Of a DNA stretch of 64,000 bases, positions 47,282 to 55,272 are shown piece by piece. The stretch is from Gemmatales bacterium. Its GTDB lineage: Bacteria > Planctomycetota > Planctomycetia > Gemmatales > Gemmataceae. The stretch lies in assembly GCA_026004675.1 (NCBI GenBank), contig BPJP01000001.1:1-64000 (forward strand), read 5' to 3'. A program made the position numbers and the translations under genes. A model generated the notes under the pieces. It did no database searches and was not told where the DNA came from. It worked only from the letters and a program-made list of their open reading frames with translations. Within the stretch, counting starts at the first letter, position 1, and each line of letters begins with the position of its first letter.

Positions 47282-48262
47282 GTGGAATACGTCATCACGG
47301 ATTTCATCTTTCTGTTTTGCAGCATCCTCTACGAGGCGCTTCCGTTTATCATCCTCGGAGCCGCCATCGCGGGGTTTCTGGAAGAGTTCGTTCCGCAACA
47401 ATGGCTTGTTCGCATCATTCCAAAGAACGCCGTCTTGGCGGTAGGAATCAGCGGCGGACTGGGCCTTTTGTTTCCCATGTGCGAATGCGGCATCATCGTC
47501 GTCATGCGCCGCTTGCTCCGCAAAGGGTTGCCGCTTAGTTGCTGCGTCGCCTACATGCTTGCCGGTCCGATTATCAACGTTATTGTAATTCTGAGCACCT
47601 ATGTCGCGTTTGCTCCCTATGAGCCGGCGCAAATGGGCGGTTTCTTCATGGTCGGATTTCGCGTTGCCTTCGGCTATGTCGTCGCCTGCCTCACCGCACT
47701 TATCGTCGAATGGCAATATCGCAAATATGGCAATAACCTTTTGTCACCGTCCGTGACCGCTGGCCTGGACGACGCAGACCACGAGCCGGACGTTGGGGTT
47801 CCCAAGCCTCCCTTCTGGCAACGGCTCGGCAACGTCTCCGAAACCGCCCTCCATGACTTCGTCGATATTACAGTGTTCTTGATCCTCGGTGCGCTGCTGG
47901 CTTCCTTTACACGCCAGACGATGATCTACAATCCTGGTGTTCAGGAATTCATCCAGGGGAAGCCCGTTCTTTCCCACGGACTGATGATGGTGCTGGCAGT
48001 CCTGCTCAATCTTTGCAGTGAAGCCGATGCCTTTGTCGCAGCCAATCTCGGCGGCACCGCCATTCCGCCGACCGCCAAACTCGCCTTTCTCGTCCTTGGT
48101 CCCATGATCGACATCAAGCTATACTTCATGTATACGCGCGTTTTTCGCCAACGCTTGATTTGGATTATCTTCAGCACCGTGGCGATCCAGGTTTTTATCT
48201 ATTCGTTACTTTTTTATTTCTACTGGCAGTACCGTTGGGTCACCCCGACCGGAACCGGTTGA
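47282..48262 (+). CDS. DUF318 (YcgR/ArsP-superfamily) permease
   Basis: This 326-residue membrane protein has about eight to ten helices. The family's Cys motif occurs twice over in one segment: LFPMCECGIIVVMRRLL (CxC). GLPLSCCVAYMLAGPIINVIV and, in the second half, NLCSEADAFVAANL follow, as in PF03773 permeases such as ArsP and Bacillus YcgR. The start is GTG at 47282. The next gene encodes a TIGR03943/DUF1980 protein, the standard partner of the YcgR branch. The context and the neighbouring ABC permease favour a divalent metal as substrate, although members of the superfamily can export organoarsenicals. Confidence 0.87.
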   Translation: MEYVITDFIFLFCSILYEALPFIILGAAIAGFLEEFVPQQWLVRIIPKNAVLAVGISGGLGLLFPMCECGIIVVMRRLLRKGLPLSCCVAYMLAGPIINVIVILSTYVAFAPYEPAQMGGFFMVGFRVAFGYVVACLTALIVEWQYRKYGNNLLSPSVTAGLDDADHEPDVGVPKPPFWQRLGNVSETALHDFVDITVFLILGALLASFTRQTMIYNPGVQEFIQGKPVLSHGLMMVLAVLLNLCSEADAFVAANLGGTAIPPTAKLAFLVLGPMIDIKLYFMYTRVFRQRLIWIIFSTVAIQVFIYSLLFYFYWQYRWVTPTGTG

Positions 48263-48264
48263 CC

Positions 48265-48275
48265 CCCCTGCCCTG
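48265..48275. repeat. Dispersed motif copy, CCCCTGCCCTG
   Basis: Exact copy directly after the stop codon (48260-48262) of the DUF318 permease and 18 bases before the next start. Confidence 0.65.
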
Positions 48276-48292
48276 CCCCGTGGAGAAGAAGC

Positions 48293-49522
48293 ATGGACCA
48301 GCATCATCACGTAGATGCCAACACCTATTTCATGGACCAACTGTTCGCCATCGGACTCGGCGGCGCCATTGGCGCCATCTGCATCGTCCACTATCTCAAA
48401 CAATCGCTCTTTTATTTAGCGCCCCAATTCCAGTTGCCGGTGCTTCTCGGTGGTATCGTCCTGCTCGCCTTTGTTGCCATCCGCTCCTGGGTGCTTTGGC
48501 GCGAAACCGGAGAGGCTCGTTCGGCCGTTGTCCCGTGCAATCATGATCATCATCACCATCAGCACGACTCCTCTCATCAGCATGATGCTGGCGACAGCCA
48601 TCACCACGAAAACGATTGCGATGCCCATCATCACCATCATGAACATCATCCTCATCAACATCATCCTCATCACCACCATGCCGGTCACGACCATGGCCAC
48701 GATCACGGCTGGAACCCATGGCGCTATGCTGTGCTGGCGTTGCCGGTGTTTCTGTTTTTGATGAATTTGCCGAACAAAGGCCTGAGCAATTTCGCCATCT
48801 CGAAGATGGGAGCGAATGTCGAGGGGCTGGATCTCGATAGGGATGCCAATTTCAGCGCTGCAATCGGCGTGCAACTTGCCAAATCGGGAAAATGGCCGAT
48901 CATCGGTAGCGTGAACAGCAACACGCCCGCTGAGAAAGCGGGCCTGAAAATGGGCGATGCGATCGTCAAAATCAAATTGATCCAGGATGCCAAGGGGCAG
49001 CCATTGAAACACCCCAGGGAAATCGAAACGAAGGACCTTGGCCTGAAGGAAGTGCTCGCTCACTTGAGAGGCGAACCGGGAAGCAAAGTTGTCCTGATCA
49101 TCCAGCGAGAAGGTGAACCAGAACCGATCGAGGTTACCGTAACGCGGAATGAAGTGATTTCACTTCAATTCAAGGATCTGGAGCGAGCACGTTTTTCCGC
49201 ATTGAGCAGGAATTTTTACACCGGTCGCATGGGACGCCTGCGCGGCCAGTTTTCGCCATCGGGGAACGATCGGGTCTTCAGCCTCATGCGCTTGCGCATG
49301 ACCTGCTGCGGCGCCGATGTCACACCGTTGAACGTCGTCATCATTGCGCCAGAGAGCCTGGCCAATCTCGATCTGAAAGCCGGAGACTGGGTCGAAGTCG
49401 AAGGGCAGATCGATTTTCGCCTCGATCAGCGCAAACAAGTCTATCAGGCGGTCATTACCGTGCCTTCTCTGGATATGATCCGAAAGATTCCTCCCGAACC
49501 CGATATCTTTGTGCGGTTTTGA
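48293..49522 (+). CDS. TIGR03943/DUF1980-type permease partner with His-rich loop and PDZ domain
   Basis: This 409-residue protein has two N-terminal transmembrane helices. A loop of about 57 residues with 29 His follows (residues about 84-140, including runs such as HHHHHEHH), then a third helix (AVLALPVFLFLMNLP). A PDZ domain (SVNSNTPAEKAGLKMGDAIV ... VVLIIQREGEPEPIEVTVTR) comes next, then the DUF1980 domain (LMRLRMTCCGADVTPLNVVI). In Bacillus YcgQ-type proteins the DUF1980 protein accompanies the DUF318 permease. The PDZ domain and the polyhistidine loop are not part of the normal architecture. The loop would bind Zn, Ni or Co. It starts 30 bases after the permease stop. Confidence 0.88.
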   Translation: MDQHHHVDANTYFMDQLFAIGLGGAIGAICIVHYLKQSLFYLAPQFQLPVLLGGIVLLAFVAIRSWVLWRETGEARSAVVPCNHDHHHHQHDSSHQHDAGDSHHHENDCDAHHHHHEHHPHQHHPHHHHAGHDHGHDHGWNPWRYAVLALPVFLFLMNLPNKGLSNFAISKMGANVEGLDLDRDANFSAAIGVQLAKSGKWPIIGSVNSNTPAEKAGLKMGDAIVKIKLIQDAKGQPLKHPREIETKDLGLKEVLAHLRGEPGSKVVLIIQREGEPEPIEVTVTRNEVISLQFKDLERARFSALSRNFYTGRMGRLRGQFSPSGNDRVFSLMRLRMTCCGADVTPLNVVIIAPESLANLDLKAGDWVEVEGQIDFRLDQRKQVYQAVITVPSLDMIRKIPPEPDIFVRF

Positions 49523-49534
49523 TGCTGTGAGTGT

Positions 49535-49545
49535 CCCCTGCCCTG
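49535..49545. repeat. Dispersed motif copy, CCCCTGCCCTG
   Basis: Exact copy 12 bases after the stop of the His-rich gene, followed by a further CCCTG unit to 49550. Confidence 0.65.
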
Positions 49546-49637
49546 CCCTGATCGTTCGTGGCGTTGACATGCCTCGCGAACGGATTTAACTTGAGGGTCA
49601 ACCTTGTGAATGGTGATTAAACGATTGGATCAAGCCC

Positions 49638-50366
49638 ATGCGTAACCTGCTGTGTCTTTGCCTTTTCTTGGTTCCTGCCGTCGACGCTGCCGCTGATAGC
49701 GACTGGGTACAGTTGTCCGACAGTTTCGATCATTGGCAAAAACCTCTTGGCGACTGGATCGAAGTAAAGTCAGTTCGTCTGGATGCCGACAATCCCCGCC
49801 GCTTCGTTTTCGAGAAAGGAAAAGGAATCTGGTTGAACGGTCCAAATGGGCGAACGCGCAACCTGGTGACGAAACAAAACCACGCCGACGTCGAGGTGCA
49901 ATTCGATTTCAATATTCCCAAGCGGTCCAATTCGGGGGTCAAGTTCATGGGGGTGTACGAGATTCAGATTCTCGACAGTTTCGGGAAGAAAGAGTTGACC
50001 GGATCGGACTGCGGTGGCGTCTATCCGCGTGCGGAGATGAAGCCGCGCTATCACACGATCGACAAGGGGGTGCCCCCACGCGTCAATGCGTGCAAAGCTC
50101 CTGGTGAATGGCAGACACTGCACGTGGTTTTTCGAGCGCCACGTTTCGACGAGAACGGCAAAAAGATTGCCAACGCTCGCTTTGATAAAGTGGTGCTCAA
50201 CGGAGTCGTGATTCACGAGAATGTGGAAGTACCATATCCTACGGGCCATATCTGGAACAAAGTCAAGGAGAAGGCGACAGGACCACTGCTGTTACAGGCC
50301 GACCATGGCCCGGTCGCGTTTCGAAACATCCGCTGGCGACAATTGTCCACGGAGGGAAAGAAATGA
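49638..50366 (+). CDS. DUF1080 (3-keto-disaccharide hydrolase-like) exported protein
   Basis: This 242-residue protein has a signal peptide (MRNLLCLCLFLVPAVDAAAD) and a concanavalin-like beta-sandwich of the DUF1080 family. Elements are DSFDHWQKPLGDWIEV, KQNHADVEVQFDFNIPK, GVYEIQILDSFGK, GGVYPRAEMKPRYHTI, PGEWQTLHVVFRAPRF and GPLLLQADHGPVAFRNIRWR. Some members hydrolyse 3-keto-glycosides produced by sugar oxidases; planctomycetes have very many. The stop overlaps the start of the methyltransferase gene by four bases (ATGA), so the two are coupled in translation. Confidence 0.9.
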   Translation: MRNLLCLCLFLVPAVDAAADSDWVQLSDSFDHWQKPLGDWIEVKSVRLDADNPRRFVFEKGKGIWLNGPNGRTRNLVTKQNHADVEVQFDFNIPKRSNSGVKFMGVYEIQILDSFGKKELTGSDCGGVYPRAEMKPRYHTIDKGVPPRVNACKAPGEWQTLHVVFRAPRFDENGKKIANARFDKVVLNGVVIHENVEVPYPTGHIWNKVKEKATGPLLLQADHGPVAFRNIRWRQLSTEGKK

Positions 50367-51331
50367 ACGATTACTTGCAGACGGTTGAGGCGGTCTATGC
50401 CGAGGCAGCCAAAACTCCTGATGCCGAACTCTGCTGCACACAATCGCCGGTCTGGCGCTTGCCGGATTTGAAAATACCCGAGCGCATGTTGGCGATGAAT
50501 TACGGCTGCGGCTCGACAGTCCATCCCCGCGACATTCACGAAGGGGCGACCGTCTTGTATGTCGGCGTCGGCGGGGGGCTGGAGGCACTGCAATTCGCCT
50601 ATTTGACAAGGCGCCCGGGGTCCGTCCTCGCTGTCGATCCAGTGGCCGAAATGCGAGAACAAGCCCGCATCAATCTGGAAGAAGCAGCTCGGCTGAATTC
50701 CTGGTTTCAAACCGATTTTGTCCGTCTGCTCGATGGCGACGCGTTTCATTTGCCTGCGGAAAACAACAGTGTCTCGGTGGTGGCACAGAATTGCCTGTTC
50801 AACATTTTTACGACGGGTGATTTGCAGCGTGCTTTGGGGGAAGTTTTTCGCGTTTTGAGAATAGGCGGCTTGTTCAGCACCTGCGATCCGGTAACGCCCG
50901 TTCCCTTGCCGGAATCTCTCGCCGACGACGAACGCCTGCGTGCTCGATGTATTTCTGGTTGCCTTACGATCGACGCTTATCTTGGCGCCTTGACCGACGC
51001 AGGTTTTGGCCGGATCGAGGTCCGCAGCCGCAGCCCCTATCGCTACCTGCATCCGCGCGAATATCCGCTGCTGAAGGAACCGATTTTGCTTGAAAGTATC
51101 GAGGCAGCTGCTTATAAAGTTCCGGACGGTTTCGACGGCCCGGAAATTCTCACCGGGCGGACCGCCATTTATTTCGGTGACCAGCCGTCGTTTACCGATC
51201 AAAGTGGCACGGTATTGCGGCGGGGAATCCCTCAGGAAGTATCCGATGCCGCTGCTGCCCGTTTGCAAAAACACCCCGACATATTTCTGACACCGTCCAC
51301 CTGGCACAGCAAAGGTACCGCCTGTTGCTGA
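50363..51331 (+). CDS. ArsM-like arsenite methyltransferase (arsenosugar-type)
   Basis: This 322-residue SAM methyltransferase begins with ELCCTQSPVW and continues with NYGCGSTVHPRDI, then a modified SAM site LYVGVGGGLEALQFA. VAQNCLFNIFTTGDLQRALG follows, and CISGCLTIDAYLGALTDAGF. The Cys residues in YGCGS, QNCLFN and ISGCLT fall where ArsM enzymes bind As(III). The C-terminus ends in GTACC. ArsM methylates arsenite; the planctomycete branch is often part of an arsenosugar pathway with a radical SAM partner (ArsS), not seen next to it. The SAM site lacks the usual DLGCGTG, so activity is likely but not certain. Confidence 0.78.
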   Translation: MNDYLQTVEAVYAEAAKTPDAELCCTQSPVWRLPDLKIPERMLAMNYGCGSTVHPRDIHEGATVLYVGVGGGLEALQFAYLTRRPGSVLAVDPVAEMREQARINLEEAARLNSWFQTDFVRLLDGDAFHLPAENNSVSVVAQNCLFNIFTTGDLQRALGEVFRVLRIGGLFSTCDPVTPVPLPESLADDERLRARCISGCLTIDAYLGALTDAGFGRIEVRSRSPYRYLHPREYPLLKEPILLESIEAAAYKVPDGFDGPEILTGRTAIYFGDQPSFTDQSGTVLRRGIPQEVSDAAAARLQKHPDIFLTPSTWHSKGTACC

Positions 51332-51477
51332 CCGCGAGGGATTTCACTGACCATCGAACCGGTCAGCGGAATGGTTGTGCTCGGCGCGTTCGCATGTGAG
51401 ACCTGGCAACGGTGGGCAGCCAGGCGCCGTTGGTCGCTGTCCCCGCATTCGGTTCGTCCCATAAAGGAGTGGCTAAC

Positions 51478-52605
51478 ATGGCGAGAAAGCAGCCTTCGAA
51501 AACGGTTGAAGGCGTTCTTGAACTGCATATGAAGGGATATGGTTTTTTGCGACAACCGGCGCGATCGTACGCCTCCCAGTCCGGCGATGCTTTTGTGCCG
51601 GCACATTTGATCCAGAAATTCAACCTGCGCGAAGGCTGGTTTCTTTCCGGATCAGCGGTGAATGGCCGGCGCGGTGTCGGTCCGCGTTTGGGAAGCATTT
51701 TGCGTATCGAAGGCGAGGAGCCGCAAAAAGTCCCACGCCGGCTTTTTGACGAATTGACGGCGATCGACCCGTGCGAACGAATTCAGCTCGAAACAGGACC
51801 TCAGCCGTTGACAACCCGCGTCATGGACCTCTTGACGCCCATCGGCAAGGGGCAACGTGGCCTGATCGTCGCTCCGCCAAGAACCGGAAAGACCGTCCTG
51901 CTCCAACACATTGCTCAGGCAGTTGCCCGGAACCATCCGGACATGAAGATCATGATGCTTCTGGTGGATGAACGACCAGAAGAAGTGACGGAAATGAAGC
52001 GTTCCGTCGCAGGAGAGGTGATTGCCAGCAGTTCCGACCGGGATTCCACAAGCCATGTGCGCACGGCACAACTTGTCGTCGAAAGAGCCAAGCGATTGGC
52101 GGAAAAAGGGGAACACGTTTTCGTTCTTCTCGACAGTCTGACTCGTTTGGCACGGGCTTATAACAAGAACGTCGGCACCAGCGGACGCACCCTGTCCGGC
52201 GGCGTCGACATCCGCGCTTTGGAGATTCCCAAAAAACTTTTCGGAACCGCCCGCGTTTTCGAAGAAGGAGGCTCGATCACCGTCCTCGGCACGGCGCTGA
52301 TCGACACCGGTTCGCGGATGGACGAAGTGATATTTCAAGAATTCAAGGGCACCGGCAACATGGAGCTGGTACTCGATCGCCGACTTGCCGATCGTCGAAT
52401 CTTCCCTGCCATCGACATTTGCCAGTCGGGCACGCGGAAAGAAGAACGGCTGTTGCCCGAGGACGTTTTGCGGGGCACGACTCTGCTGCGACGCAGCCTT
52501 TCGTCGTTGAATCCCGTTGCCGCCATGGAATCGCTGGTAACCAAGCTCGCTGAATTTCCATCCAACGCCGAATTTCTCGACAAAATCAGCACGTTCTTGA
52601 AGTAG
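51478..52605 (+). CDS. rho: Transcription termination factor Rho, short form
   Basis: This 375-residue ATP-dependent helicase ends transcription. It has the cold-shock-like RNA-binding domain (VEGVLELHMKGYGFLRQPA, FVPAHLIQKFNLREG), Walker A PPRTGKT, the Walker B region VFVLLDSLTRLARAYN and the C-terminal R and Q loops (TGSRMDEVIFQEFKGTGNME, DRRLADRRIFPAIDI). It lacks the N-terminal helix bundle and long insert of many Rho proteins, as the CSD begins at residue 8. AAAGGAG precedes the ATG at 51478; a frame start at 51412 is not supported by it. It converges with the PilZ gene. Confidence 0.94.
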   Translation: MARKQPSKTVEGVLELHMKGYGFLRQPARSYASQSGDAFVPAHLIQKFNLREGWFLSGSAVNGRRGVGPRLGSILRIEGEEPQKVPRRLFDELTAIDPCERIQLETGPQPLTTRVMDLLTPIGKGQRGLIVAPPRTGKTVLLQHIAQAVARNHPDMKIMMLLVDERPEEVTEMKRSVAGEVIASSSDRDSTSHVRTAQLVVERAKRLAEKGEHVFVLLDSLTRLARAYNKNVGTSGRTLSGGVDIRALEIPKKLFGTARVFEEGGSITVLGTALIDTGSRMDEVIFQEFKGTGNMELVLDRRLADRRIFPAIDICQSGTRKEERLLPEDVLRGTTLLRRSLSSLNPVAAMESLVTKLAEFPSNAEFLDKISTFLK

Positions 52606-52625
52606 AAGCGCATGGCTCTTTGTTT

Positions 52626-52994
52626 TCACTTTGCCGTGCTTTCCGTTTCTTGCGTCGCGGAACGAGGCGTCAAGAGTGCCTGTAGTTCTTTTTCTGATAA
52701 CTCTTTCGCCAGTCGGCAGCCTAACGCCCAGCGATTGCCAGCGACGGTGACGTGAACAACATACGCCAGCATGCTCGCCGGGGCGTCCTCCGAGGCGCAT
52801 TCCGGTTCGACCTTGAGAATGGTGCGCGGTTCGAAGCGGCGTTCAACGATTAAGCGAATGCCGCCACGAGAAATGTCGGCGATCCGAGCCACCCAGCGCA
52901 TGTCGTCGGATCCAATGGTCGGCTGGCAGAAGGAATCCAAATCGCAGGGATACCGAACCCAGGCTCGCCTTTCGGGATGGTGTGTCGCTTGCAT
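52626..52994 (-). CDS. PilZ domain protein (c-di-GMP receptor-like)
   Basis: This 122-residue single-domain PilZ protein has the RxxxR motif as RRAWVRY near residue 10, and the DxSxxG motif as DISRGGIRL near residue 46. Both bind c-di-GMP in canonical PilZ receptors. The barrel continues with GNRWALGCRLAKEL. The ATG at 52994 (MQATHHPERRAW) has GGAG eight bases upstream; an in-frame start six codons earlier lacks one. Target processes could include pili or polysaccharide export, but none is linked here. It converges with rho, with a 20-base gap. Confidence 0.87.
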   Translation of the reverse strand: MQATHHPERRAWVRYPCDLDSFCQPTIGSDDMRWVARIADISRGGIRLIVERRFEPRTILKVEPECASEDAPASMLAYVVHVTVAGNRWALGCRLAKELSEKELQALLTPRSATQETESTAK

Positions 52995-53107
52995 GGGAAC
53001 GCTCCTTTTCAAAGAGGCGCGCCATCCGATCCTGCCACTTGAAAGGTAGCTTATATTTCTTTGGCAAGCGAACCGTTATGAAAGTTTTTCGCGAATTCGG
53101 GGGCTGG

Positions 53108-54190
53108 TCATTCGAAGCCTTTTTCAGCCAACCAGCGTTCGGCATCGAGAGCGGCCATGCAGCCCGATCCGGCGGCGGTCACGGCCTGGCGGTAATAGTT
53201 GTCTGCCACGTCGCCCGCGGCGAAGACCCCTTCAACGCTGGTGTGTGTTCGATGCGGTTTTTTCCGGATAATGTAGCCCTTGTCGTCGCATTCGATTTGG
53301 CCTTGCAGAAAATCGGTGTTGGGCGTGTGCCCGATGGCGAGGAATACGCCGGCGCAGCTCAATTCTTCTGTCGCTTCGTCAGTCGTGCTCCGCAGACGAA
53401 CGCCAGTAACGCCCTCGTCGTCGTTGCCGAGCACTTCGTCGAGTACGCGATTCCATTTGATTTCGATTTTGGCATTTGCAAAAGCTCGTTGCTGCATGAT
53501 CTTGGAGGCACGAAGCTGATCCCGGCGATGAACGAGGTAAACAACGCTGGCGAACTTGGTCAAATACGTGGCCTCTTCGACAGCGGAATCGCCGCCGCCA
53601 ACCACTACGATCGGTTTGTTGCGGAACCGAGGCAAGGCGCCGTCGCAGACGGCACACGCCGAGACGCCGTTGTTCTTGAAACGTTCTTCCGAAGGCAAAC
53701 CAAGATAATTGGCGCGTGCGCCGGTGGCGATGATCACCGCCAAAGCATCCACCGTTTTGCCGCCGAGACTGTGTAACGCGAAAGGGTGCTTGGAGAAATC
53801 GACTTTCACAATATCATCCGTGATGATCCGTGTTCCGAAGTTGACGGCTTGTTGCCGCATGTACTCCATTTGTTCCGGCCCATAGGCGGCACGCTTCCCT
53901 TTGTGGGCGTTTTTGCCTTCGTAAAAACCGACCAGGTTGTTGTACCGCTCCTCTGGCAGGGCCGACTTGGAAAACTGCTGCAAGACGGAGGCGTCTACAT
54001 AAGGCCAGGTGGGAAAATTCTCCACTTCCGTCGTGAGATTCAATTGGCCAAGCGGCAAGGTTCCCTTGGCGCTGTTTTCCTGCGTGATGGCGCCTTCGAA
54101 CACGAGCGGTTCAAGATTCGCGCGAGCGGCATAGATCGCTGCCGTCCATCCTGCCGGTCCCGAACCGATGATGACAACTTTTTCGGCCAT
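53108..54190 (-). CDS. trxB: Thioredoxin reductase
   Basis: This 360-residue flavoprotein passes electrons from NADPH to thioredoxin. The FAD site is [16 protein letters not shown], the redox centre CAVCDG (CxxC), the NADPH site [16 protein letters not shown] and the late FAD motif [10 protein letters not shown]. An insertion of about 40 residues ([19 protein letters not shown] region) makes it longer than E. coli TrxB (about 320). AGGAGG at an appropriate distance precedes the ATG at 54190. The gene diverges from the inositol monophosphatase gene. Confidence 0.93.
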   Translation of the reverse strand: MAEKVVIIGSGPAGWTAAIYAARANLEPLVFEGAITQENSAKGTLPLGQLNLTTEVENFPTWPYVDASVLQQFSKSALPEERYNNLVGFYEGKNAHKGKRAAYGPEQMEYMRQQAVNFGTRIITDDIVKVDFSKHPFALHSLGGKTVDALAVIIATGARANYLGLPSEERFKNNGVSACAVCDGALPRFRNKPIVVVGGGDSAVEEATYLTKFASVVYLVHRRDQLRASKIMQQRAFANAKIEIKWNRVLDEVLGNDDEGVTGVRLRSTTDEATEELSCAGVFLAIGHTPNTDFLQGQIECDDKGYIIRKKPHRTHTSVEGVFAAGDVADNYYRQAVTAAGSGCMAALDAERWLAEKGFE

Positions 54191-54407
54191 CGACAGTCCT
54201 CCTGGTCGGTTTTCTTCCTGGCGTAATGGGTCCAACTGCAGGCCGCGACCTCAAGCGGCCAGCGTCGCGGTCTGGAAAAAAGTCTACCATCTTTGGCGGC
54301 CTCAGCATCGTGCTCTGCTGCCAGACGGTATACGATGAGTAATCTACAAATCGACAAAGCTATGGAAACGCCATGTCCACCATTTGGGAAACTGGTAACT
54401 TAATAGC

Positions 54408-55226
54408 ATGCAAGAAGAATTCAACCAATATCTGGAATCAGCCCAGGAAGCGGCGCTGCGTGGCGCAGCCGTCTTGCAAGAATGGCGACAAAAGTTTCGC
54501 GTCCGGGAAAAAGGGCGATTCGATCTCGTCACCGACGCGGATCTGGCATCACAGAGAACGATCCGGCAATACTTGCAAGAGCGTTTTCCCGAGCACCAGT
54601 TTCTCGGTGAAGAAGAAGGTGCCGATACGCTTCGGCCTCGAGCCGACAGCCCGCCGACTTGGATCTGTGATCCGCTCGATGGCACGACCAATTACGTGCA
54701 CGACTGCCCCTTGTTCGCGGTTTCGCTTGGATTGCTCGTCGCGGGCGAACTTGTGGTCGGAGTCGTCTATGATCCCTCTCGGCAGGAAATGTTTTCGGCC
54801 GCCAAGGGAATGGGAGCCTGGCTGAACGGTGAACGCATTCAAACAAGCAGCACTTCGAGGCTTGAAGAAGCATTGCTGGCGACGGGATTTCCACATGATT
54901 TGCGAGGCCACGAAGACACTTTAGATTGGTGGTGCCATTTCTCTCTCCGCGCTCGCTCGCTTCGGCGAACCGGTTCCACCGCGATTAACCTCGCCTATGT
55001 GGCCGCGGGCAGGTTCGATGCCTATTGGGGATTCGATGCCCATGTTTGGGACGTTAGCGGGGGCGTCGTCCTGGTCCGCGAAGCCGGCGGCGTGGTTACC
55101 AACTGCGACGGCAGTTCCTACGACCCGTTCACGCCCGACGGTCTGGCCACGAACGGACCTTTGCATCCACTGATGTTGGCGGAGCTGAAATCCGGTCCGA
55201 AGAAAAGTGCCCCCCTGCCCTGTTGA
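54408..55226 (+). CDS. Inositol monophosphatase family protein
   Basis: This 272-residue phosphatase has the conserved metal-binding motifs FDLVTDADLASQ, FLGEEEG (Glu cluster), ICDPLDGTTNYVHDCP (DPxDGT) and HVWDVSGGVVLVREAGG (WDxxGG). The family cleaves phosphate from inositol phosphates, histidinol phosphate or fructose bisphosphate; the substrate is unknown. The stop lies within the dispersed motif, so the C-terminus ends in APLPC, encoded by the repeat itself. This suggests that the motif invaded or extended the original 3' end. The divergent neighbour is trxB. Confidence 0.9.
   Translation: MQEEFNQYLESAQEAALRGAAVLQEWRQKFRVREKGRFDLVTDADLASQRTIRQYLQERFPEHQFLGEEEGADTLRPRADSPPTWICDPLDGTTNYVHDCPLFAVSLGLLVAGELVVGVVYDPSRQEMFSAAKGMGAWLNGERIQTSSTSRLEEALLATGFPHDLRGHEDTLDWWCHFSLRARSLRRTGSTAINLAYVAAGRFDAYWGFDAHVWDVSGGVVLVREAGGVVTNCDGSSYDPFTPDGLATNGPLHPLMLAELKSGPKKSAPLPC
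55212..55222. repeat. Dispersed motif copy at the inositol monophosphatase stop codon
   Basis: Exact CCCCTGCCCTG, in frame and directly before the TGA (55224-55226). A degenerate second copy (CCCCCTGCCCC) follows at 55230-55240. Confidence 0.65.
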
Positions 55227-55272
55227 CATCCCCCTGCCCCATGCGAGCTGTCCCATACCTCTTCTTTTTTTC

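Noticed and set aside
48416-49063. Minus-strand Met/Val-rich frame opposite the His-rich loop
   Set aside because: It is antisense to the CAT/CAC His codons, which read as ATG/GTG on the other strand.
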